Of a DNA stretch of 64,000 bases, positions 24,843 to 31,952 are shown piece by piece. The notes under the pieces are model-generated. The model was not told where the DNA came from. It was given only the letters and a program-made list of their open reading frames with translations, and ran no database searches. This stretch comes from JANRKN01 sp033763435 (GTDB lineage Bacteria > Planctomycetota > Phycisphaerae > Phycisphaerales > UBA1924). Positions within the stretch are counted from its first letter, which is position 1. Every line of letters starts with the position of its first letter. The position numbers were made by a program, and so were the translations under genes. The DNA lies in NCBI GenBank assembly GCA_033763435.1, contig JANRKN010000158.1, positions 1-64,000 of the forward strand. The letters run 5' to 3'.

Positions 24843-25451
24843 TCAGTTCTCCAGGATGCCGCCCATGCCCGCGCGCATCCTCGCGGCGCCCTGCTCACCC
24901 AGCTGGTCGCGCAGCTTGCGAAGCTTGGTCGCGATCGAGCCATCGATGAGCTGATCGCCGATCCGCAGGCGGATACCGCCGATCATCGCGGCGTCGGTGT
25001 ACGGGTGCACGATCACGTCCTTGCCGATCGCCTGGGCGATGCGGTCGCGGACCTGTCGCGTCTGGTCGGGGTTCATCGGGTCCGCGGTGAAGACGTCGAT
25101 TTCGACGCGCCCGAACTGGGCCTGCGCGAGCGAGTCGAACGCCGAGGCGATCGCCGGCAGGTGGGCCAGGCGGTCCTTGGCGTTGAGGACCAGCAGCAGG
25201 TTCAGCGTCGTGTCGGTGATCCGGCCCTTGAAGATACGCCCGAGGCTGGCCGAGCGCGCCTTGACGGGGAGGACCTGCGAGGCGAGGAACTCGCTGAACT
25301 TCGCGTCCTGGCGGGCCAGTTCGAGGATGTCCTCAAGCTCGCCCAGCACCTCCTCGACCTTCGCGCGCCCGCCCTGGGCGTGCGCCACTTCGAGCAGGCT
25401 CTGGGCGTAGGTCTGAGCGACGGCGTCGGGCTGGGTCTGCGTCAGGGGCAT
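24843..25451 (-). CDS. atpH: ATP synthase delta subunit
   Basis: A 202-residue peripheral-stalk subunit joining F1 to the b-subunit stalk. The N-terminal helical domain (VAQTYAQSLLEVA) and conserved C-terminal segment (YTDAAMIGGIRLRIGDQLIDGS) are typical OSCP/delta features. It is the last gene of the atpZ-I-B-E-F-H run. A terminator follows directly, so the usual downstream atpA is absent. Confidence 0.92.
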   Translation of the reverse strand: MPLTQTQPDAVAQTYAQSLLEVAHAQGGRAKVEEVLGELEDILELARQDAKFSEFLASQVLPVKARSASLGRIFKGRITDTTLNLLLVLNAKDRLAHLPAIASAFDSLAQAQFGRVEIDVFTADPMNPDQTRQVRDRIAQAIGKDVIVHPYTDAAMIGGIRLRIGDQLIDGSIATKLRKLRDQLGEQGAARMRAGMGGILEN

Positions 25452-25540
25452 CGGGCGAGTCTCCGAACGAGGCCGAGGCTGATCGAACGTGGTGCGAAGC
25501 CGTGGTGGGGGCGGTGGCGGGGGCGAAGGGTGGGACGGGC

Positions 25541-26173
25541 TCAGTTGCGCGAGGCGTTCATCGCGCGGAGCGACTCATCGAGCAGCGCGCTCTGGTCGCC
25601 CGCGTTGACCTCGCGGCGGAGGATCTTGCCGGCCATCATCGTCGCCAGCTGCGTGCCCTGGGCGTAGACCTCGGCAACCGCGGCTCGGCGGGCCGTGTCG
25701 AGCTCCTTCATGGCGCGCTCGCGCATCGCGGCGATGTCCGCCTCGTTCTTGGCCTTGAGGTCCGCTGCGATCGCCTGCGCCTGGGTGCGGGCCTTGTCGA
25801 TCTCCTTCTGAGCCTCGGCGCGCGCCTGCGCCAGCGCCTGCTGGTACTGCTCCAGCGCGTCCTTGGCCTGCTGGCGCGCCATCTCCGCGGCCTCGATCTC
25901 GTCGCGGATCTTGTTCTCGCGGTCGCTCAGCCCCTTGGTGATCGTCGGCCACACCTTGGTCGCGAGCACCGCGAACACGATCAGGAAGATCACGACCGCG
26001 ACGCCGCCGGCGATCTTGCCCTGCTTGGCGTCGGCGATGACGCTCTGCGTCGCGTGGGCGTCGCCGCCGGCCTCGGCCGCCGCCGCGACCGCGGGCAGGA
26101 ACGCCAGCGTGTAGAGCGCCGCGCCCGCGGCCAGAACCTTCGGGGACAGGACCTTCATCGTCGTGCTGAGCAT
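25541..26173 (-). CDS. atpF: ATP synthase b subunit
   Basis: A 210-residue stator subunit. Residues 1-33 look like a cleavable signal peptide (LPAVAAAAEAGG), which is unusual for a b subunit. The membrane span at about 54-75 (GGVAVVIFLIVFAVLATKVW) is followed by a long charged helix (RENKIRDEIEAAEMARQQAK) forming the stalk. ATG 26173 is preferred because GGAGG lies about 10 nt upstream; the internal ATG 26158 has none. It lies between atpE and atpH. Confidence 0.92.
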   Translation of the reverse strand: MLSTTMKVLSPKVLAAGAALYTLAFLPAVAAAAEAGGDAHATQSVIADAKQGKIAGGVAVVIFLIVFAVLATKVWPTITKGLSDRENKIRDEIEAAEMARQQAKDALEQYQQALAQARAEAQKEIDKARTQAQAIAADLKAKNEADIAAMRERAMKELDTARRAAVAEVYAQGTQLATMMAGKILRREVNAGDQSALLDESLRAMNASRN

Positions 26174-26286
26174 CACTTCAAGGCCTCCGTCGAACGACCG
26201 GGCACGCGGCCCGGCCTGAGTGTGCAAGTCGATCCGAGAAAACGTCGCGAGCCGTCTCCGGCCCGCGGCGTGAGTGTTCCAACGGC

Positions 26287-26631
26287 TCAGAAGGTGTAGT
26301 TCTGGGCGAGGAAGCAGACGACGATCGCGAACAGCGCGGCGCCTTCGACGAACGCCGCCGTCAGGATCATCGAACCGCGGATGTTGCCCGCGGCCTCGGG
26401 CTGACGGGCGATCGACTCGACCGCGCCCTTGCCGATCATGCCGATGCCGATCGCGGCGCCGACGACCGCCAGGCCCGCGCCGATCGCGGCCATGGCCTTG
26501 CCGTTCGTGATGCCCGTGTTCGCCGCGCGGGCGAGGGCGTCGGCCGCGGGAGCGTTCTGCGCCAGCGCCATCGCGGGAGCCGCGGCCAGCGCCGCCATAC
26601 CCAGGACCACCTTGCTCATCAGGCTCTTCAT
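26287..26631 (-). CDS. atpE: ATP synthase c subunit with N-terminal signal sequence
   Basis: A 114-residue precursor of the proteolipid rotor ring. Residues 1-25 form a signal peptide (MSKVVLGMAALAAAPAMALAQ), followed by the two-helix hairpin. Helix 1 is AAIGAGLAVVGAAIGIGMIG. The polar loop is ESIARQPEA. Helix 2 carries the ion-binding Glu96 in AFVEGAALF. The residues next to the Glu lack the Ser/Thr pattern of sodium-type rings, so proton coupling is more likely. TTGGAG lies before ATG 26631; the longer frame to 26727 is not needed. Confidence 0.92.
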   Translation of the reverse strand: MKSLMSKVVLGMAALAAAPAMALAQNAPAADALARAANTGITNGKAMAAIGAGLAVVGAAIGIGMIGKGAVESIARQPEAAGNIRGSMILTAAFVEGAALFAIVVCFLAQNYTF

Positions 26632-26723
26632 GTGCAAACTCCAATCACTGCAAACATGCTCGGACGACAAGCTCGAATTGGCCCGGAGGTGCCCCGAAGG
26701 GCGGAGGGGCCGGGGACCGTCAT

Positions 26724-27653
26724 TCACGCGTGAGCGTGCTCGTGACCCTCGTGAGCATCATGATGTCCGTGCTCGTCATGATGCTCGAGCTGCGAAATGA
26801 ACACCGTCGTGAGGAACGTGAAGACGAACGCCTGGATGAACGCCACCAGGAGCTCGAGGAAGAAGATGCCGATCGCTCCGATGACCGACGCGATCGTCAC
26901 CAGCGTGCCCACGCCCTTGAGCGCGAACCCGCCGTCGATGATCAGCATCAGACCCGACGCGGCAAACCCGTACAGCACGACCATGAGCACGTGGCCCGCG
27001 GTCATGTTGGCAAAGAGTCGGATGGCCAGCGCGACGGGCTTGATGAACGTCGACGCGATCTCGATCGGGATCATCAGGGGCCAGAGCGCGGGGGGCGTCT
27101 CGGCCGTGAGGTGCTTGAGGTAGCCGCCGATGCCCAGCTCGCGGATGCCCGCGAGGTTGATCACGACGAACGCGATCGCCGCGAGCGCCGCGGTGATCCA
27201 CAGGTTCTGGGTCGCGGTCATGCCGATGGGCAGGATGTGCTCCTTCTTCCACTCGGGGAAGATGAGCCAAAGCGCCTTGGAGATGGGCAGCATGCCCAGA
27301 AGGTTGTTGACGAGGATGAAGAAGAAGAGCGTGAGCAGGAACGGCGCGAACTTGGCCGCACGCTTGCCCAGCAGCGAGACGATGACCTCGTCGCGGATGT
27401 AGCAGATGAGCACTTCGAGGAAGTGCGCGAACTTGTTCTTGGTCACGTAGCGGTCGGCGCCGAGGCTCTCGGGGCCCGTGCGAATGTGCCGGGCGGCGAA
27501 CCAGAGCATGCCGACGGTGACGATCGCGGCGACGACCAGGTTGCCCAGGTGCGCCGACCAGAGCCACGTGCCGTCCTCGGCCGAGATCCACCGCTGGTTC
27601 ACGACCTGGCTGATCGGGTCCGCGGCAAGGGTGAAGAGGTTCGCGTCGATCAT
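26724..27653 (-). CDS. atpB: ATP synthase a subunit
   Basis: A 309-residue membrane subunit forming the proton half-channels. The essential Arg is in ALAIRLFANMTAGH, and the last span is LELLVAFIQAFVFTFLTTVF. The C-terminus is very His-rich (EHHDEHGHHDAHEGHEHAHA). ATG 27653 overlaps the stop of the upstream atpI-like gene as ATGA, with AAGGA about 9 nt upstream. The longer frame to 27773 is antisense noise. Confidence 0.94.
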   Translation of the reverse strand: MIDANLFTLAADPISQVVNQRWISAEDGTWLWSAHLGNLVVAAIVTVGMLWFAARHIRTGPESLGADRYVTKNKFAHFLEVLICYIRDEVIVSLLGKRAAKFAPFLLTLFFFILVNNLLGMLPISKALWLIFPEWKKEHILPIGMTATQNLWITAALAAIAFVVINLAGIRELGIGGYLKHLTAETPPALWPLMIPIEIASTFIKPVALAIRLFANMTAGHVLMVVLYGFAASGLMLIIDGGFALKGVGTLVTIASVIGAIGIFFLELLVAFIQAFVFTFLTTVFISQLEHHDEHGHHDAHEGHEHAHA

Positions 27654-28093
27654 GCGTTGCCGTCCTTCGATCCGCCCGTGGTCTGGGGCGTCGCCCCGCC
27701 GCCGGCGGCCTTCATCAGAATCAAGGTGTCCAACACCAGCCCGATCATCCCCGCCGCCAGAAGCCCCATCCACATCGCCCGATCACGCTCGACCAGCGCC
27801 GTCGCGATCAGCCCGATGAACAGCACCCCGAGGATCCGCACCGTCGTTCCCGCCAGCAGCGCCTGCGCCACGCGCCCGGGCATGCCCGCGGCATAGGCCG
27901 ACATCGCCAGCGTCGAAAGCACGCCCACGCCCGCGACGATCCCCGCCCCAATCATCGCCGGCTCGAACGCCACTGGCGACTCGGGCCAGCCCAGCGACCG
28001 CACCGCCCACGCGCCCAGCGGGCCCCCGGCCGCGAGCGCAACCGCGCTGACCGCCAGCAAGCTCTTCACCGGGATATGGGCCTGATCGTTCAT
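27650..28093 (-). CDS. AtpI-like four-span membrane protein of the ATP synthase cluster
   Basis: A 147-residue protein with four hydrophobic segments (SLLAVSAVALAAGGPLG, then MIGAGIVAGVGVLSTLAM, ALLAGTTVRILGVLFIGLIA and MWMGLLAAGMIGLVLDTLIL). Size, topology and place directly before atpB, with a 4-bp overlap, match the AtpI-type helper proteins that assist c-ring assembly or ion uptake. Sequence identity to AtpI is not obvious by eye. A TATCCT hexamer at 28181-28186 (minus) could be a -10 for an internal operon promoter. Confidence 0.65.
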   Translation of the reverse strand: MNDQAHIPVKSLLAVSAVALAAGGPLGAWAVRSLGWPESPVAFEPAMIGAGIVAGVGVLSTLAMSAYAAGMPGRVAQALLAGTTVRILGVLFIGLIATALVERDRAMWMGLLAAGMIGLVLDTLILMKAAGGGATPQTTGGSKDGNA

Positions 28094-28279
28094 GAGTGCG
28101 CGCGAGTTTCGCGTCGGTCCGGACGCCCCTCACACCGACCGACCCGAGCGTTCGGATCCGGACGGTCTGACGGGGGCCGAAGGATAGCGGTGCGGCCCGC
28201 GGGAGGCGAGCGATCCCCGCCCGCGGGCGAGGTCGATCCGCGCAGGTTTCTGAGTCGCGCGGTCCGCGATTCACCGGTG

Positions 28280-28693
28280 TCAAGCGTCCGGTTTGCCGTC
28301 CGCCGGGCGGTCCGGTCCGCGCATGGGTCGGCGCGTGGGTTCGACGGGGTTCAGCGCCCCGGTTTCCTTAAGGAGTCTGTACCCGCCCCCGACAAGGCCG
28401 ACCGTCATGCCTAGAAGCACGCCCCAGGGCGACCAGCCCTGCCAGCGATCGAGCAGCCAGCCCAGCAGCACGCCGCCGCCCACGAGCCCGACAAAGTTGA
28501 GCGCGACGCCCATGAGCCGGAACGAGTCGCGCCCCATCGTGCCGACGATCGTCGGCTTGGGCTCGCGGTTCTTGAGATGGGCGGGAATCGTCGGGAACTC
28601 GGGCATCGGCGGTGGCGGGGGCACCGGCGGCATCAGCGGCAATGGCGGAATCTCGCCCCCGCCCGAGCGCTCGCGGTCGTGGTTCTCGTTCAT
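28280..28693 (-). CDS. atpZ: AtpZ/ATPase-gene1 family protein
   Basis: A 137-residue protein with a Pro-rich cytosolic N-terminus (PPLPLMPPVPPPPPMPEF) and two membrane spans (LMGVALNFVGLVGGGVLLGW and GVLLGMTVGLVGGGYRLLK). This is the AtpZ (ATPase_gene1) pattern, a small F0-associated protein. ATG 28693 overlaps the stop of the upstream fur-like gene by 4 bp (ATGA), tying the ATP synthase cluster to a metal regulator. Confidence 0.8.
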   Translation of the reverse strand: MNENHDRERSGGGEIPPLPLMPPVPPPPPMPEFPTIPAHLKNREPKPTIVGTMGRDSFRLMGVALNFVGLVGGGVLLGWLLDRWQGWSPWGVLLGMTVGLVGGGYRLLKETGALNPVEPTRRPMRGPDRPADGKPDA

Positions 28694-29229
28694 GCGCGCG
28701 CTCCTGAGCGACAGCCCGCGCATGTGCCGAAGAGCAGCAGCTCGTGCCCGTCGAGCGCGAAGCCCGGCGGCGTCAGGCTTGCCAAGTCGCCCGGGCAGCC
28801 CTCGACCTCAAACACCCGCTCGCACGATCGGCAGTAGAAGTGGTGGTGGTGCGCCTTGTCGGCCATCTCGTAGCGCGGCGCCTCGCCCGGCACCTGCACC
28901 TCGGCGATTACACCCTCATCCGCCAGAATCCGCAGCGTGCGGTAGACCGTCGCAAGCCCGAGCCCCTGAACCTGTCCGCGCGCGCCCGCGTGAATCTCCG
29001 CGGGCGTCAGGGGCCGATCCGCCGCCGAGATCGCCTCGCGGATCGCCCGGCGTTGGCGCGTGTCGCGTTCAACGCGCGCGACGCCGCTGCGGGCCTCGGA
29101 CGTTTTCGAATGCTCCGCGTGCGTGTGATCACAGCCCGGGCCGTGCGTGTGCGCGGCGAGCCTGGCCGGTGCGGATCGGCGTTTCGGTGTTGTTTCGGGC
29201 CGAGCTCCGGCCCGGGGCTTGGGCTTCAC
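28690..29229 (-). CDS. Fur-family metalloregulator with His-rich N-terminus
   Basis: A 179-residue Fur/Zur/PerR-type repressor. The winged helix is at about 55-110 (LTPAEIHAGARGQ, then LATVYRTLRILADEGVI). The metal-binding region is HHHHFYCRSCERVFEVEGC and the C-terminus ends in CAGC, giving the two CxxC structural zinc pairs. Residues 1-55 are an unusual extension containing HTHGPGCDHTHAEH. Start GTG 29229 has no Shine-Dalgarno but has TAGGAT 6 nt upstream. The sensed metal cannot be decided by eye. It overlaps atpZ by 4 bp. Confidence 0.87.
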   Translation of the reverse strand: MKPKPRAGARPETTPKRRSAPARLAAHTHGPGCDHTHAEHSKTSEARSGVARVERDTRQRRAIREAISAADRPLTPAEIHAGARGQVQGLGLATVYRTLRILADEGVIAEVQVPGEAPRYEMADKAHHHHFYCRSCERVFEVEGCPGDLASLTPPGFALDGHELLLFGTCAGCRSGARA

Positions 29230-29235
29230 GCGAGC

Positions 29236-29241
29236 ATCCTA
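29236..29241 (-). promoter_or_regulatory. Candidate -10 hexamer, fur-like gene leaderless start
   Basis: TAGGAT on the minus strand lies 6 nt before GTG 29229 with no Shine-Dalgarno between. It could drive the fur-atpZ unit. Confidence 0.35.
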
Positions 29242-29258
29242 CCCGCGCCAGAGCGCGC

Positions 29259-29963
29259 TCAGGCGCTGACCAGCCCCTCGCGGATCGCGTAGCGAGCCAG
29301 CTGCACGCGGTCGTGGATGTCCAGCTTGGTCATGATGTTGGTCGTGTGGTTGTCCACGGTCTTGACCGACACATGCAGTTCCTTCGCGACTTCCTTCTTG
29401 GACCGTCCGACCGCGAGCAGCCTCAGGACCTCAAGCTCGCGCGGGCTCAGACGCCCGGGCTCGCGCGGCGCGACGCCGTTGGTCCGGTCGAGCAGCCTCG
29501 ATTGAATCTCGGGCGAGAGCACCGTCGCGCCTGAGGCCGCGGCAAGGATCCCCTCGCGGATCGTCTTCACGTTCTGGCCCTTGAGCAGATATCCGACGGC
29601 GCCGATCTCTCTCGCGCGATCGATCAGCGTGTCGCTCTGGTAGGCCGTGAGAAAGACGATCCGCGTCGCGGGACAGATCCGGCGGACCTCGGCCGCGGTC
29701 GCGAAGGCATCGGCGCCGGGCATTTGGATGTCCAGCAGCAGCACGTCGGGCTGCGTGCGCGAGACTTCGGCGACCACCTGCTGCGAGTCCTCGGCCTCGG
29801 CGCAGACGTCGATGTCCTCGTGCGATCCCAGCCAGGCCGCGAGGGTCTCACGCACCATCGCGTGGTCGTCGGCAACGACGACACGAACCTTGGTGGGGGC
29901 GCTCGAGCCGTTGGCTGTGCCGTGGCCGTTGCTGCCCGTGTGTGCGTCGTTGGTTCCGAACAT
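29259..29963 (-). CDS. NarL/FixJ-type response regulator
   Basis: A 234-residue two-component regulator. After a Gly/Asn-rich 24-residue N-terminus, the receiver domain has VRVVVADDHAMVRETLAAWL (acidic pocket) and phospho-acceptor Asp in DVLLLDIQMPG. The conserved Thr/Ser and Lys positions are in FLTAYQS and YLLKGQN. The C-terminal LuxR-type helix-turn-helix is LSPRELEVLRLLAVGRSKKE followed by VSVKTVDNHTTNIMTKLDI. GAGGG lies before ATG 29963. It starts 6 nt after the DHp-like small gene, so they are almost certainly co-expressed. Confidence 0.92.
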   Translation of the reverse strand: MFGTNDAHTGSNGHGTANGSSAPTKVRVVVADDHAMVRETLAAWLGSHEDIDVCAEAEDSQQVVAEVSRTQPDVLLLDIQMPGADAFATAAEVRRICPATRIVFLTAYQSDTLIDRAREIGAVGYLLKGQNVKTIREGILAAASGATVLSPEIQSRLLDRTNGVAPREPGRLSPRELEVLRLLAVGRSKKEVAKELHVSVKTVDNHTTNIMTKLDIHDRVQLARYAIREGLVSA

Positions 29964-29969
29964 GCGCCC

Positions 29970-30224
29970 TCACGAAGTGGACGTGGGACCGGGGCTAGCG
30001 CGCAGGCCCGCCTCGATCCGTCGAACAAGTTCACCGATGCGTTCGGCGGCACGCCGGGCCGTGTTCAACGGCGGCTCGACGCTCTTTCCGCTCGACGCGG
30101 CCAGCGACACCAACTCGAGTCCGCCCAGCAGCGCCGTGGTCAGATTGGCCGCCTCGTGCGCTTGCTTGGCAAGCACGTTCAAGTGCGGATCCGTGGACAC
30201 GGGTTCGCGGGGCAGGGCATTCAC
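29970..30224 (-). CDS. Small DHp-like (histidine-kinase dimerisation) protein
   Basis: An 84-residue protein. Residues 18-75 (KQAHEAANLTTALLGGLELV, then LNTARRAAERIGELVRRIEA) resemble the two-helix dimerisation/phosphoacceptor domain of histidine kinases, with a candidate phosphoacceptor His in the HE-x-x-N context. No ATP-binding catalytic domain follows in any frame. GTG 30224 is chosen over GTG 30236 because AAGGA is correctly spaced only for the former. It lies 6 nt upstream of the response-regulator start. By eye the similarity is good but short; a phosphotransfer role is inference. Confidence 0.6.
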   Translation of the reverse strand: MNALPREPVSTDPHLNVLAKQAHEAANLTTALLGGLELVSLAASSGKSVEPPLNTARRAAERIGELVRRIEAGLRASPGPTSTS

Positions 30225-30347
30225 GCGGGGTCGCACTCCTTGAAACCGAACGCAGCGGGAGCATACCCGTTGGAACGGCGTTCGGGTGCGTAGATCGCTT
30301 AGGCCTCTTGCTCTAGGGTGAAAGCCTTTGAGGGTTTTTGCTGACGT

Positions 30348-31808
30348 TTACGAAGCTTCGCGCTCGCCGTGCAGCACGCCCGCATCGGGGGCCGACCTCG
30401 GGTCGGAGGAAACGCGGGCAGCCGCCGGAGTGCCGCTCAGTCGGATCGCGCGGCCCAGCAGCACGAGCGTCGAGCCGCGCAGGACGGCAGAGATCGCGAA
30501 GATCGCGGCGTACGGCACGGTCTGGTCGCCCGAGACGCGCGTGATGACCAGACCCAGAAGTGAGCCGCCCGCGATGCAGACCGAGTTGGCAAAGTGATAC
30601 GTCGAGAGGATGCTCGATCGCTCCTCGGGATCGATGGTGTCAAAGAAGAGCAGGAAGCTGCCCATATCCCAGAAGGCCCAGGCCAGGCCCGCGACGAACT
30701 GCGCGAGCAGCATGACGACGAAGGCGTGGTTCGGGTCGCTGGGCAGCCCGCCGAGAATCCAGAGCAGCGAGAGCGGGACGATGCCGATGCCTCCGACCCA
30801 GAGCGTCCGCGCGGGGCCGTGGCGCTTGGCAAAGCGCCCGACCATCGGAAGCATCACAAAGCGCCCGACCGTCACCGCGGCGATCAGCCACGCGAAGAGG
30901 CCGGGCTCGATCCTGAGTTCCTTGATGAGATAGGGGTTCAGAAACGGGTTGGCGGCGTTGACGGCAAACTGCGTGCAGAGGAGGTAGAGGATGAACCGCC
31001 CCTCGCGGCCGTGCCAGAAGCGCCGGAGCACCTCGAGCTTCGGCACCGTGCGGTCGGCGACGGGCAGAGGCTTGGGTTCACTCTCGGCCCACAGGAAATA
31101 GGCCGAGACGGCGCGGGCGACGAGCGCGAGCAGGAACAGCGCACCGAAGGCGTACAGCGGGGCATTGGGCGCCGCGGCTTCCTGAGACTTGCCGAATTGC
31201 CAGATTGCTCCACCGAGCAGCATGCCCGCGAGCGTGCCGCCCTGGAGCCAGCGGTTTCTCGCCGCGTAGTAGCCCGCGCGGACGCGCGGCGGGACGATGA
31301 TGCCCATCCACGCGGTCCATGCCGGGCCGCACGCGATGCCGACGGCGTAGTAGATCGTGGCGATCGTCGCGACCGCGCCGATGAGCAGAGGCGCCGAGCC
31401 GAGCGCTTGGCCGATGCCCACGCCGAAGAAGGCCATCAGCGCGAGCGGGAGGTACATGAGCGCCTGCGCCGCGGCCGTGAGCACGACCCACGTGCGGTAC
31501 GACTTGCACTTGCGGACAAACCAGGGCGAGACAAGCTGGAGCGTCGCGCCGATCGCCATCGGGACCGTGCCGATGAGCGCCGCGGCAACCTCGGCGGTCG
31601 AGCGAGGCGCGTCGGACCCGCGTGCCAGCAGCGTGAGCAGGAACGCGCCGAAGTACGACTCGCCGACGCCGACCATGACGCAGTACGCGGTGCCGTCGAT
31701 CGTTGAGGCGCGCAGGTTGGCCCGGATGGGCCCGAAGCGCGCACGCGAACTCATGCCCGGAAGTCCGGGCGAGGCGCTGGGCACAGACGGGGCGGCGGTG
31801 GGGGGCAT
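30348..31808 (-). CDS. MFS transporter
   Basis: A 486-residue major-facilitator permease with about 12 hydrophobic spans in two halves joined by a cytosolic linker (ESEPKPLPVADRTVPKLEVL). Substrate unknown. Segments such as MGIIVPPRVRAGYYAARNRW and MLLAQFVAGLAWAFWDMGSF resemble MFS proteins annotated only as 'MFS transporter' in planctomycetes. ATG 31808 is preferred because a good -10 candidate (TACACT, 31851-31856 minus) lies between it and the next upstream ATG at 31868; ATG 31754 is also possible. The chemoreceptor gene upstream ends in a terminator. Confidence 0.8.
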   Translation of the reverse strand: MPPTAAPSVPSASPGLPGMSSRARFGPIRANLRASTIDGTAYCVMVGVGESYFGAFLLTLLARGSDAPRSTAEVAAALIGTVPMAIGATLQLVSPWFVRKCKSYRTWVVLTAAAQALMYLPLALMAFFGVGIGQALGSAPLLIGAVATIATIYYAVGIACGPAWTAWMGIIVPPRVRAGYYAARNRWLQGGTLAGMLLGGAIWQFGKSQEAAAPNAPLYAFGALFLLALVARAVSAYFLWAESEPKPLPVADRTVPKLEVLRRFWHGREGRFILYLLCTQFAVNAANPFLNPYLIKELRIEPGLFAWLIAAVTVGRFVMLPMVGRFAKRHGPARTLWVGGIGIVPLSLLWILGGLPSDPNHAFVVMLLAQFVAGLAWAFWDMGSFLLFFDTIDPEERSSILSTYHFANSVCIAGGSLLGLVITRVSGDQTVPYAAIFAISAVLRGSTLVLLGRAIRLSGTPAAARVSSDPRSAPDAGVLHGEREAS

Positions 31809-31893
31809 CGTGCGCGGCGGGCCCGATCGTCTCGTCCCGCGGCGGGCCAGAGTGTAGAGGGCGCGCATCAGCCACGGACCCCGCGCGTGAAAA

Positions 31894-31917
31894 CGCCCGA
31901 GCGCAGGCGCCCGGGCG
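31894..31917 (-). terminator. Terminator of the chemoreceptor gene
   Basis: A GC-rich hairpin (6 bp outer stem, one mismatch, then further pairs) is followed on the minus strand by TTTTCACG. It lies 36 bp past the chemoreceptor stop. Confidence 0.6.
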
Positions 31918-31952
31918 GTGTGTGCAAAGCGTGTGGTGGTTGAGGGTTACGG

